From: Blastobasis lacticolella
Lineage: Eukaryota > Arthropoda > Insecta > Lepidoptera > Blastobasidae
Reading direction: 5' to 3'
Assembly: GCA_905147135.1 (NCBI GenBank)
Contig: LR990045.1
Span: forward strand, 12,872,173 to 12,936,172
DNA length: 64,000 nucleotides
Position 1 is the first letter of the stretch, and every line of letters begins with the position of its first letter. A program made the position numbers and the translations under genes. The notes under the pieces were generated by a model. The model did no database searches. It was not told where the DNA came from and saw nothing but the letters and a program-made list of their open reading frames with translations. Shown piece by piece: positions 49,102 to 59,361 of this stretch.

Positions 49102-50830
49102 ACGCAATAAAATCCAAACGCAGTCCAAACACTAAGCCAGCATAACCCTAATGGTATCGCGACATTATTTATGCAATTATATCAACGGGCACCGCGTCAA
49201 GCTACGTCCTGTCTGTAATTAGCATTAAATACCTCATTAAGGTAGATAATAGTCAAACCAGCTTGAGTTTTCCTTATGATGTTTGTGTAATTACTTGGCA
49301 CAAACATTCGAGTTGGCTGCGATACACTTGGTAGTGTTGTGAGGAAAATGCGCACAGTTGATAGGTGAGATATTTATGGTGACTACGAGTTTTAAATGGT
49401 TCGAATACTCATTCTAGGTACCTGCTTGGTACGTGGTACTTTAAATAGTAATTTCGACAATCTCGAGAGGTTCATAGCTAGAATAGCTTATCCAGATTTT
49501 AGGTGCTTACTTATTAAAAAACGTGGCGAATATAACTCCGAGATGACGAAAAATTAAGTTAGGCTCTCAGAAATCGAGATGTGCTGTTGATGATGATGAT
49601 AAGGAGTTAAGGGACCAAAATAATAAAAGTAATTTACACCCATACATTAGCACATGGTTTGCATAGTTTGGGGCTAGATGGCGCAGTGTGAATTTATCTA
49701 AGATTCTACCTTTGACTTCTTATGCGCTTAATTCGATAATAAGATTTTATTATTATAAAATTTTGAAAATGTACGTTGGAGGATAACGATTAAAGATATT
49801 CATAACGTGATTAGAATATGAGGAATATGTCCAATGGGGAATTCAAGGTAGAAACATTACTGTTATTCGAATCGAATAGTGAGGAAGTTTAGTAGGTTGA
49901 GTTACACATAAGCCACTGCAGACATTAACAACCACAAAATAATTCTAAAAATAAACCAAGTAGTTTACATAACAAAGCAGGAATTATAAGGAAGTTCGCA
50001 CTTCCCGTGCAACCGTAACCAAGCTTTCTGGTACTTCATCGATATCTTATAATTACCGCTTCAAAAATATTTCAATTTGGTCAACGTTGCAAACAAAATA
50101 TCGAATACTAAGAAAAGGACGTAACAACATTTCCATTAAAGCCAGTAATGCGCGCAGCTAAACTAGTAAATTCAACGAACGTTGATTACGAGACACACAG
50201 ACACGCACACAAGACCCGTGTAGCCGACATCGGTCCGATAATTACACTCATTGTCACATAATTACTAACAACACTTGTCATTGCACCCACGGCTCAACAG
50301 CTACACCTAGAGAGCCAAAACCGACCCGACCCCTCAGGAATAGAGCTCGAAATCGAACGCGCACGCCAAAGTAGATCGTCGGAATGAGAAATTATTGTAG
50401 TGACATATGGAAGTATTCGCCGGTAAAGTTAAATTTGTAGCCAACACCTACGGAGTCACCTTTCAGTAAACAAGTTCAATTTAATTAAAAGCCGTTTATT
50501 AGCTTTAATGTGATTACTTTCGGGGTTTGTTCCGAGACGTTCGGTAGCTCATTAAATACCAACGCACCAGCGCGGTTTGATAAATTGGCCCGATACCAGT
50601 TGTCGTTATTTACTTTTACTTAACAACAGTGTGACGGAATACTTTCATTAAGTAGAGGTATACACGCTAGTTCTAAAAGTCTTTTTACATACATATCGTC
50701 TTTTTCCGTAAGGGTACTCGGAGAGCACATTGTTCCATTTGCTACGGTGACAAATCTATCTCTCTGCCACATTCGTCTACATTTTCATACCTACACATTA
50801 GCCTTTATCTAAAAAATAGTACACACTGAA

Positions 50831-50867
50831 AATTGCCACTTTCACGGCGGTCGTGAAAGTGGCAATT
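50831..50867. other. Perfect 16-bp hairpin in pdm3 intron
   Basis: Arms 50831-50846 (aattgccactttcacg) and 50852-50867 are exact reverse complements with a 5-base loop gcggt. In the pdm3 transcript it lies about 150 nt downstream of the splice donor at 51017. There is no target duplication and no similarity to other repeats in the window. Confidence 0.9.
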
Positions 50868-51017
50868 GCCAAAACTTGTAAAATCTTGTTGCCTATTTTC
50901 GATAAAGTTCATATCGGAATCGCATTTTTTGGATTTGTCTACATTGGCATTTTTAAACCATTCTGACTGGATACATATACGTAGCATCTCCTGTACTCTT
51001 ACCAAATTAAATCTTAC

Positions 51018-51510
51018 CTGTTAATACTGTTCATCGCGGAGGCTCCAGAATTTTCTCTGTCGTTCCGTTCCCTTGGGCCGCCGGCGAATCTCTCGAAGTT
51101 TTCTCTCTCCTTGTAAAGCCTTTCAGGTCTTGGGGACGAGGACCTCCTGCCCTGCATCTGCTGGGACATGTTGTTCTGTTGTACCGTCTGCAGCAGGTTG
51201 TGGTTCTGCGGCTGCTGCTGCTGCTGTAACGCCTGCAACAACTCCTGCGCATTCGCCGCCCCGTTGGACAAGAAGTTCGGTAGCCCAGGGTTTAGCAGTG
51301 CATTCGATAAACTCGGGTTCAACATGTTGGGTCGAATGTTGGGCGTTTGCTGGGGATTCGAGTTGAGGAGTTGGTGCGGCTGCGCCATCGCTTGCAGGTT
51401 CGCCAGCGAGGTGGATACCACTTGGCCGTTGTTGAGGGCCAGGTTCACCATCTGGTCGTTCGAGTTGACGTGGTTCACCGGTATCGTCAGGATGGTTTGG
51501 GTCGCTATGC
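51018..51510 (-). CDS. pdm3: pdm3 large exon: Asn/Gln-rich activation-type region
   Basis: 493 bp, codons 165-329. The donor is AACAG|GTAAGA. The acceptor chosen is cgttcgtccacag at 51511, because the join then reads IPTSQ-GIATQTILTIPVNHVN, matching the POU6 pattern QGIA.QTILTIPV. It continues DQMVNLALNNGQVVSTSLAN, then a stretch rich in N, P, L and Q with a run of five Gln (LLQALQQQQQPQNHN), then a basic segment GRRSSSPRPERLYKERENFE. The open frame continues to 51655, but that extension (KQHKQTERSST) would break the conserved join. The region has no folded domain; activation or cofactor binding is an inference. Confidence 0.88.
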
Positions 51511-51832
51511 CTGTGGACGAACGCTCTGTTTGTTTATGCTGTTTCCTGGAATTGCTCAGCGCTTTACCTATCCACCCGGAGCACAAAAGAAAAGAATTTT
51601 TGAATAAATTTAGATTCAGAATTGTGTATAGATAATTAGGTATACTCAATAACATATACTTGAGACATTATTATTTACTTTTTGACTTCATTCAAAATCG
51701 GGACTCTTTGCTCAGAAATGAAATATCCTACATTAGCCATAGCCTATCTTTTAGCCTATCAACTTCTAATATCGTAATTTCATATACCTCTTAACCTTCA
51801 ATAGTCTTCCATAATTAATCTCTTAGACTCAC
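51511..51832 (-). other. Short pdm3 intron (322 bp)
   Basis: The only short intron in the gene. The 3' end near the acceptor is purine-rich (aaacaaacagagcgttcgtccacag), a weak polypyrimidine tract. Confidence 0.8.
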
Positions 51833-51973
51833 CTTGCGACGTAGGTATCAGCAGCTGCGCTCCCTGAATGCCCTGCACCAGCTGCCCTGAAGCCAGGATC
51901 AGTTGAGGCATCGGCGAAGGCATCGCCGGTGGTAACATGTTGTTGTTCCCCACTGGGTTCGGAGAACCCATTC
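51833..51973 (-). CDS. pdm3: pdm3 exon: conserved LILASGQLVQGIQGAQLLIP segment
   Basis: 141 bp, codons 118-164 with split codons. The acceptor is ccttgtttcccag and the donor is GCAAG|GTGAGT. It reads MGSPNPVGNNNMLPPAMPSP, then MPQLILASGQLVQGIQGAQL, then LIPTSQ. QLILASGQL.QG.QGAQLLIPT is a conserved block of POU class 6 proteins in front of the POU domain, probably for a partner protein. Confidence 0.92.
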
Positions 51974-52175
51974 CTGGGAAACAAGGAAACCAATGAGTTG
52001 GGGTGTTATCCTTTTTTTTTACCAGGAGAAATTATGAATAATTCTGACAGGAAGCGTTCCTTTCTAAAGGGACAAGGAAAGCCAGAAGTTATGGTATTGT
52101 CCTTTTTATTGTCAGTATGGTTGCAAGGTCCTTATTATATATAATCACGTACTATGTTTAGCTTAAATTTCTGTG

Positions 52176-52323
52176 CCTGTGTGTGTGTGTGTAAAGGGTT
52201 GCCTGGAAGAGATCGCTTGTAGCGATAAGGCCGCCTTTGCCCACAATGTTTAAATAGACCTGTTAAATGTTCTTTCCTGTAATTTTGTGTGCAATAAAGT
52301 GTTAATCTATCTATCTATCTATC
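52176..52323 (+). mobile_element. LINE 3' UTR with TCTA microsatellite tail
   Basis: ggttgcctggaagagatcgcttgtagcgataaggccgcc and gtgtgcaataaagtgttaatctatctatctatctatctg form a typical lepidopteran LINE 3' end in which the tail is a short simple repeat. The upstream coding part is missing. Confidence 0.7.
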
Positions 52324-53496
52324 TGTGAATAAAATAATTGGCCGGTGGCGTATGCAGTATAGATAGACCTAACTAGCAATGGGGTAGTCTAATAGTGCTG
52401 TATCTTATTCGGGTGTGAGGACAGTTTTAATATCTGCATCACGCATGAACGCCATTAATCAAATGCTATTGCTTATAAAACAGAGCCAGCAGCACGTAAG
52501 AAATATTAATAGGCTACAGTTTAATGGGGACAATTGAAGAGATTCTCAATTACGCAAATGTGTGTTAATAGTCATTTTGGTAGACAATAGACTTTATCAT
52601 AAACACGAAGTAATGCCCAAGCCAGTATTCAATATGTATAAATGACGTTATGACGCGTGACTGTACAATCTAACATATTCGCAGCCGGATTTTGAAATAT
52701 ATCAAGCGCATTTATTGCCAACTAATAAACATGGTAAATAAAACATATTGTCCGTAATGACTTTGCGAGTTAGTCGCGGCTATTATTTATTCAGCGGCCA
52801 CAGGCCCATCGGTCATGGTGTTAGTTAACAAATCGACGAAACAATTGAGAAACACATGCCCGTACTCAACTTTCTACTTAGGTAATTAAACAATAAAATT
52901 ATATTATAATTACAAGTAAAAGAAATGCCGACGCGCAACAACGGGTAAGAACGTAATAGAGTAACGATAGAAAATTACTCAAAACCCATCGGCAACCGAG
53001 CACGACTAATTTACCGCGAACAAAACGTCTCCCAACGAAAATCTAAAACATTATCTGCATGTCTTACAAGCCCGTTAAACTGGGCATTAACATAACGTAT
53101 TCATTTATACCATGACATTTCACATTTTGTAATAAATGCTCTTTCCTACGGCGCATCAATTAAGAGCCGAAAAAAATGTATAATTAGCTCTATTAAGACA
53201 ATAAAACTCTTAATGATACCGCAACAGCCGTAATACCCGTGCGTTGGTGAAAAAATATGTAATTATACTCATTATTTAAATAGGTTTTTTCGTCCATTAC
53301 GGCATAGGTTTAATGGGCGGGCGAGTGGAGCCGCTATCTTGAATTCATTAAATCGATTGGATTCGGTAATCACCTAATTACCTATCACGTGATTCCCAAG
53401 TTAAGACTTTTAATGCGCAAACCGTGTCTTTCTGATTATCCCAATCTATCTAATTCGCTCTAATTAGCGGTCTATTCTTTTGCCGTAGAGCGCGTC

Positions 53497-53580
53497 GCAA
53501 CTTTTAAAATGGTAATGTGGGTAGGCAGGTATCCTGGAAACGGATTCGCCTGATTACGCCGATCGATTTTTAAAAGTTGC
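53497..53580. other. 84-nt multi-stem hairpin in pdm3 intron
   Basis: Outer arms 53497-53509 and 53568-53580 are perfect 13-bp complements (gcaacttttaaaa). Inside them ggtaat pairs with attacgcc (one bulge), aggc with gcct, and atcc with ggat around a 7-base loop tggaaac. The nesting of four helices exceeds a simple palindrome. Function unknown. Confidence 0.6.
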
Positions 53581-55029
53581 TAATCACCGCAATCGCTACG
53601 GTTTTGTGGGTACCCTGCGAGACAAGTGCAGTAAAATGTTGCATTTTTAATGGTTCCACACAGGTAACCTTTAGTGATTGATCGTTTATTTTGTAATAGC
53701 TATAAATTTACTCTTTTCACAAATCGTTCCTACTTACGTATAGCTTACCTATACCTAAATACAGGTTTAATAAATGCATAATTATTAAAAATCTAAAAGA
53801 AAGCGTTAAATACGAACTTCGATTTGTAGTTAGGGTAAACATTTGTAATATTCAATCAATCTAATTATTAGGTATTGAGTTGAAACATGTGTGGTATTCA
53901 TATGGGAATTGATAACAAAGTAGTACACAAATAAAACGTGAAATTTACAAATAATTCAGACTCTTAATTCGTTGCCACGTGGATGTGTCCCCTAAGGTGG
54001 TGGCGTTACCTCTCTTAATTGTCAGACTTATACGCTGACCGAGGTAAGTGCCAGCACGTGGGTCTCCGGTAGACTCAATTAGCCGGGTAGATATCTCTTG
54101 GAACATCTTTATAACAATGTTGTATTCTCTTGTATATGTTTCCGTAAGATTGATAAAACGCCAGTTTATATTGTAACGTATTTACGGTGACATAGGTATA
54201 TTGGACCTCTAGTTGTAATATTCTAAAGAAAAGAAAAGCAATCTGAAAGCATGTCATATTTAATCATTTATTCATACTATTCAGCGTTGATGCTAGTTGT
54301 GTCATTGAACTCCTTGAAAATTAAAGATTAGACACAGCAAATGTTTCTCCAATTTACCTATCATAAGAAGTCCGAGCGAATTGGTTTTCTTACGAATGAT
54401 CCGTGACGTTATAAATTCCAAATTTAAAATCAACTATTTTGTAACGATCATGGGAGTTTCGGGTCTTCGTTTACTAATTTGTGACGCATAAAATCTGGAA
54501 TATTACGGTATTATAGATGACCGTGTAGTGAGTTTTATTATATAATCATGTGTGCGAGCATTAGAATTAGCTTTCGTTGCAATAAATTGGTGAAGGAACG
54601 TAAAAAATAAATTAGAATTTGCAATGGAATGTTTCAAATCAGCGGTGGCCGTGTGAAAATTTGAGAGAATTGTGTAGGTATGCGTAATTTTAGTCGAAAT
54701 TTTTTTTATACCCTGTCTATTTATAACTTTACACATACAAGTTTTTTTGTAATTTTATATACCTAAAATAAATTTGAACTAAAATTGCTACCTGTATAAA
54801 AGAAAAGAACATAACCAAACAACTATCGATGAAGTGAACATGACAAGGAAAAGGTGCCCAATCATTCTAATTGACCGGTTTGACCAGACTATTCCTGATG
54901 TATTTTGACAAAGGTTTAGGTAACTGCTAACCAAAAACAGTTAAGTGCTCACAAAATATAGGGAAAAAACACAACTTAACATAACCTAGAGTGCAAACTA
55001 GTATTTTGGTGAGCTATATTGTTTTCCTT

Positions 55030-55214
55030 AGACAAATAATAAGACGTAACGTGAGTAGGCCTCCCACAAGGTGGACCGACGACCTGGTAAAGATTGCAGG
55101 TACCAGCTGGATGCGGAAGGCACAGGACCGGCTTTGTAGAGATTTCTGGGGGAGGCCTATGGCCAGCAGTGGGCGTCTTTCGGCTGATATGATGATGATG
55201 ATGAGACAAATAAT
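55030..55214 (+). mobile_element. Short LINE insertion with 11-bp target duplication next to a pdm3 splice donor
   Basis: The insert 55041-55203 encodes SRPPTRWTDDLVKIAGTSWM, then RKAQDRL, the C-terminal end of a non-LTR element ORF. It ends in a (atg)n tail. agacaaataat occurs on both sides (55030-55040 and 55204-55214) without mismatch. Its right edge is about 20 bp from the donor of the exon 55236-55424. Confidence 0.85.
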
Positions 55215-55235
55215 GTGATGTACGGATTCACTTAC

Positions 55236-55424
55236 CCGGAGCGCTAACGCTAAGGTTCAAGGGCGAGTTGATGACCGGGTTGGACGGCATAGATGTGAGC
55301 CCTTGCAGGTTGGCTGCCAGCTGAGACATTTGTTGGGACATCTGCTGCTGTAGCTGCTGGGACATCGGCGGCATGTTCTGCTGCATACTCGCCAGATTTT
55401 GCAGGTTTTGGAACATCGACGCCA
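55236..55424 (-). CDS. pdm3: pdm3 exon: Gln/Met-rich region
   Basis: 189 bp, codons 56-118. The acceptor is catattttacag and the donor is CCGG|GTAAGT. It reads ASMFQNLQNLASMQQNMPPM, then SQQLQQQMSQQMSQLAANLQ, then GLTSMPSNPVINSPLNLSVS. The Gln-rich composition is common in insect POU factors. The split codon A|TG with the exon at 57348 gives Met. Confidence 0.9.
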
Positions 55425-56364
55425 CTGTAAAATATGAGTTTGGTTAGTTTTGTTTACTTTTTGGTTACCTGACAAAGGAGGTCTTTCTTACCAGTATTTT
55501 CATAGAGTGATTAAACTTTGAATACAGAGGATGTTGTTAATGATATTTTTTTTTGTTTTAATGGTTATGCAATATCCGATTAAACGTAATACGTCTCTTG
55601 TAGTCGGTTGTCATTATCCGTCTAAGAGTAGGTTTCTAATGCTGTTACCTTTACTTAATGTGGGTAATTTCAGTGACTCACGTATCTTATGAATCATTAT
55701 AAGTTCACTCTAGATATTGAGGTAAAAGATAATGTTATTTCAAATTAAATTACGTAGCTATATAATTCGTTTGTGGTCATCAATGAGGTATTAAGTAGAG
55801 ATAACTAATGTTTATAGGCAAACGAGTAATGTATAGTCAAATCAACTTTATTATTACTTAAATGTAAATTTTAGGAGTAAGAAAAAAAGAGCGTATCCAC
55901 TGCGAGGACTAAAATGATTTGCTATATGCCTGTAATTACGCAGTCTACCTTATCGTTCAAACCGGTACACAACGACGCAAGCATTGTTTCTTAGCGGCAG
56001 AAACAGATAAAGTAAATCGTAGCATATTATGTAACAACTATGTTGCGGTGTTCCTGAGCCTGTACGATATTGGACCTCTCTAGTGTTGGGAATGTCCACG
56101 GGCGGCGGTGATCACGTACCATCAAGTGCCTAATTTCGAAATTTTTTCTAGCCACAACTCTCCATTAATTGATAATTGAAATCTCTTTGAAGTTTAAAAA
56201 TATTTTCTCAACTTTGAGATGTCACAGCACGAGAATCGCTCCCCTAGTGACTTGCTTGCTCGTCTGGCTCCCTCTTATTAAAAAAAACGAGCTACGCGTA
56301 AAGAGTGTTGCTATAGAAAACAATTGAGTGCGTCTACGATAATAATGTCGTCAGTTGTGCTTTA

Positions 56365-57095
56365 ACATGAGGTTCTAAAAAGGCATGCCTGCAGGTACAT
56401 CAAAGCCGGGACCGCATCCGCTCCCCTTAGGCTTGGACTACAGGCATCCGGCACGGGACAGAATGGAAAAACCGTGCTATCGACTACACACGCTCCGGTT
56501 TAAAGTCTAAAATGGAAAGTTTAACTTTAGTTGAAGTTTTATGTTTAGCTGTAGCTGTTAATAAAAAAACTCCCCGGTATTTTATTTCTCCTAGCGGAAA
56601 AGTTTGTTATATTATCATTCACATATTATGATTCCATAAAACCTATCTAGGTACTTATATAACTTTTTTATGGGCGACCCTACGTGATATAATAACGAAC
56701 GCGACCTAGGTATAGCTAAAACGGTACCTACTACTTCAACGTCTGTCATCGAACTGGCGCGCGATTCGTTCGGAACGGAACATTTTTCAGTCGTGTGGTC
56801 AGCTACATACGACTTCATACGATATTGATAGGCCCCGCCCCCCGTGCCGAAAAAAGCGTACGGTAGGCACGGAGAAAAACGGCGCACGATCTGGTTGCTT
56901 CCGGAGGGAATTCTATTCCGTTCCGGATCGCATGTAGTCGATCCAGTAAAACTTCATGCATTTGCTTGAGCTACCGAATCTGGGGACGTTTTATTCCGTT
57001 GCGGCCCCTCCTGGACCCTTGTAGTCCGAGCCTTAAATTGCAGATGTTCTGAACGACGGTGGCCGCTTTCCATCAGGTGGACCGCCCGTCCATGT
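56365..57095 (+). mobile_element. Two LINE 3' remnants in pdm3 intron
   Basis: 56365-56460 (taacatgaggttctaaaaaggcatgcctgcaggtacatcaaagccggg) and 57035-57095 (gttctgaacgacggtggccgctttccatcaggtggaccgcccgtc) match parts of the element at 34950-35070. Between them, 56470-57030, no gene was seen. Confidence 0.6.
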
Positions 57096-57347
57096 GCCTC
57101 CTTCATCATTATTGATGCTGACGACGTTATGTACCGGTAGCGCCTCCGTGCGGCACGCGAGGGCCCAGGGTCCGTCTTCTTGCTACTGGCCCACCTCGCT
57201 CGGTCATGTGCCACCTTATACAATGAAAATCTTAGGCTAATCGATGTTATGCTATTGTATATTTTCTTTTTTGCACGATGCACGATTTGCACGAAAATAA
57301 AAAAGTACTCTAATATTAGTAAAGAAAGAACATCAGTACGAACTCAC

Positions 57348-57498
57348 TGGAGCCATTCAGGTGTTGGTTCTGATGCTGCGGCTGGTGCTGGTGGTGCGGC
57401 GGACTGCGGCGCGGCGACGGCGTGTGGGAGCGCGCGCCGGTCGCGCCCGCGCCCGCGCCCTCGGGCGAGCTCGCGCCGCTCTCTCGGTCCGACTCCGC
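57348..57498 (-). CDS. pdm3: pdm3 N-terminal exon: disordered, His/Gln/Pro/Ser-rich
   Basis: 151 bp, codons 6-55 plus one base. The donor is TCCA|GTGAGT. It reads AESDRESGASSPEGAGAGAT, then GARSHTPSPRRSPPHHQHQP, then QHQNQHLNGS. The DNA is strongly GC-rich. The acceptor is the doubled cagcag at 57504-57499, which would allow the start with or without one extra Gln. The acceptor lies inside the first unit of the reverse-transcriptase-motif minisatellite at 57498-58076. Without splicing the frame is open only to a stop near 57560 and has no Met, so a spliced start exon upstream is needed. Confidence 0.75.
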
Positions 57499-58076
57499 CT
57501 GCTGGTGTACCGCAGGGGTCAGTTTTGGGGCTACAAGTATGTATAGGTATAAACATTTTTAGTTTTTATTGGCGCCTGCTGGTGTACCGCAGGGATCTGA
57601 TTTGGGATCTTATTAAACTAACGAGTATGTATATAAATATTTTTAGTCATTATTTTATTGCTGCCTGCAGCTGGTGTACCGCAGGGATCAGTTTTGGGAC
57701 CTTGGTCAACTTAGCTACGAGTAGGTTCATAAGCATTTTTAGTTTTTATTGACGGCTGCTGGTGTGCCGCAGGGAACTGATTTGGGGCCTTGTTAAACTT
57801 AGCTACGAGGAGATATGTATCTACATAAATATTTTTAGTTTTTATTAACGGGCTGCTGGTGTTCCGCAGGGATCAGTTTTGGGATCTTATTAAACTTAGC
57901 TACGACTATGTACATAAGCATTTTTAGTTTTTATTGAAGCCTGCTGGTGTACCGCAGAGATCCGTTTTGGACCTTGGTAAACGTAACTACGAGTACCTAT
58001 GTACATCATCATTTTTAGTTTTTAGTGGCGCCTGTTGGTGTACCGCAGGGATCAGCTTTGGGACCTTGTTTAACTG
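57498..58076 (+). repeat. About 90-bp minisatellite carrying a reverse transcriptase motif, 7 copies
   Basis: Copies start at 57498, 57575, 57664, 57755, 57852, 57940 and 58031, so the spacing is 77-97 bp. Each opens with a variant of cctgctggtgtaccgcaggg, then atcagttttggga, which translates on the plus strand as PAGVPQGSVLG, the invariant motif of non-LTR reverse transcriptases. The rest of each unit is AT-rich (acttagctacgagtatgtacataaatatttttagtttttattg) and not part of the RT frame. The first copy touches the pdm3 exon. Confidence 0.9.
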
Positions 58077-58555
58077 AACAAACAATGAGTGTGTATCTTC
58101 ATGTGGGCTTATTTGCCTAGGCGCATAAACTATATCCATTAACTTAAAGCACTAGTTATAGGTATATAATAATAATGTAATTAAAATAAGAAGTCTATGT
58201 GTAAGCTTATTACATAGAACTTATGTACCTAAGTATTTATAAGTTTCATATCATTTTTATTCGAATACCTAAGCAAATTTACAAAGCAAATAGTGTTAGA
58301 AATGTTGAAATAACAAGGTACTGTTATGGATAAAGTGTTCGTATTTCTTCCAATTATTAGGTAGGTAGTGGAAAAGAGTACAAAAGTATATTTATTTATT
58401 TCCACCGAAAATTTTCGAAATCATTCGGTAGAGGGCAGTAGGTAGTGTTTCGAAGCTTAATGCAACAAATACACCTACTGGCATACCTAGTGCAAGCAAG
58501 CCTTTATTTTATTATAAATTACAATGTATAATAAATTATTTATTATTTGTATCAC

Positions 58556-58820
58556 ATTACATCACAGCCCGTAACAGTCCACTGCAGGACTTAGGGTCTC
58601 TCCCACAAAAGGGGAGGTTATTGCTATAATCTCCACGCTTGGAAGGCGGGTTGGAGATCGCAGTGTTTAAATATAACAATGAAAAATGCTGCTGCCCAGT
58701 TTCCAGACTACGGAGGCTCTTGATATTTTGCCTCGAAAACACTAGTCGGCTTGTACGACACCCATGAGTGTAAGGGGTTGGTGCTATTCTACTCTGCCGG
58801 ACACCACACGGCTCATGTTA
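58556..58820 (+). mobile_element. LINE-derived repeat family D, copy 3
   Basis: attacatcacagcccgtaacagtccactgcaggacttagggtctctcccacaaaaggggagg opens this copy, and ggtgctattctactctgccggacaccacacggc closes it. It is collinear with 9861-10087. It lies in the first pdm3 intron. Confidence 0.7.
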
Positions 58821-59346
58821 TTTGTATAACAAGTTATATTTAAGTTTGTTTCGAGAGAAATTCGCTACAAATAAAATATTTTTCACATGTATTTACCACC
58901 ATTTTATAATAAAGATTTTTTGGAAAAAATTTAAAAATAGGTAACATAATTTAAAGCAGTCTACGAGATTTTTTTATCTTTTATCAGTTTCTAACTTAAC
59001 ACAGGTAGGTATCAAAATGAGCGGGAAATAGCGAATGCTTCCGTAATCAGAGCAAAGCTTAGGTTTCTTTGACTAAATCAATACTTTTTAAGTAGGTAGT
59101 GGGTATACGGTGAAGCAACATTGGTACATTTAAAAAAATTATAAAGTGACAATAACGACAGCAGTCGAAAAAACGTCAGTGACAAATACCTAATGTGAAA
59201 GTAATTATTAAATTGATTGTAATCGATTAACTGATTTTTTATATAAAACAAAAAATCAGCAAAAAAAATTTCGCCAAAATTAAAAAATGTCGAAATCAAT
59301 ACATAACTGACACACAAAGTAAAAATTACAACACTCCAGTACTTAC

Positions 59347-59361
59347 GAAAGACAATGTCAT
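59347..59361 (-). CDS. pdm3: Candidate first coding exon of pdm3 (5 codons)
   Basis: ATG ACA TTG TCT TTC directly precedes a perfect donor GTAAGT (59346-59341). The context aaaataATG suits an insect start. The upstream frame has a TGA twelve codons before the ATG, so translation cannot start earlier in this exon. The join to 57498 is in phase 0 and gives a total frame of exactly 567 codons including stop. The exon lies at the edge of the CpG-rich region. It is inferred from splice and phase logic, not homology, and other start exons are possible. Confidence 0.45.

Larger units (their letters stand above)
40468..51017 (-). other. Large pdm3 intron (10.5 kb)
   Basis: No gene supported. Recognised pieces: family D LINE copy 40535-40780, LINE tail near 41120-41235, family F fragment 41600-41700, family E repeat 42458-42720, SINE-like fragment 44470-44700, tRNA-derived SINE 46838-47010, C/T-rich tract 47565-47690, LINE tail 48170-48290, two family A repeats 48727-49101, and a perfect hairpin at 50831-50867. 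Stretches 43000-44450, 44760-46800 and 49150-50800 appear unique. Confidence 0.65.
51974..55235 (-). other. pdm3 intron (3.3 kb)
   Basis: Holds a LINE tail with a (TCTA) microsatellite at 52176-52323, a structured inverted repeat at 53497-53580, and a LINE insertion at 55041-55203. The rest, about 52400-54950, seems unique and rich in TAAT/ATTA. Confidence 0.7.

Noticed and set aside
51511..51655. Longer version of the pdm3 exon, using the open frame up to 51655
   Set aside because: It would insert KQHKQTERSST between two conserved blocks; the ccacag acceptor at 51511 restores the POU6-type join IPTSQGIATQTILTIPV in correct phase.
57180..57752. 190-codon ORF on the plus strand
   Set aside because: It runs antisense through a pdm3 exon and through the minisatellite; Arg/Ala-rich text is a by-product of GC-rich DNA.
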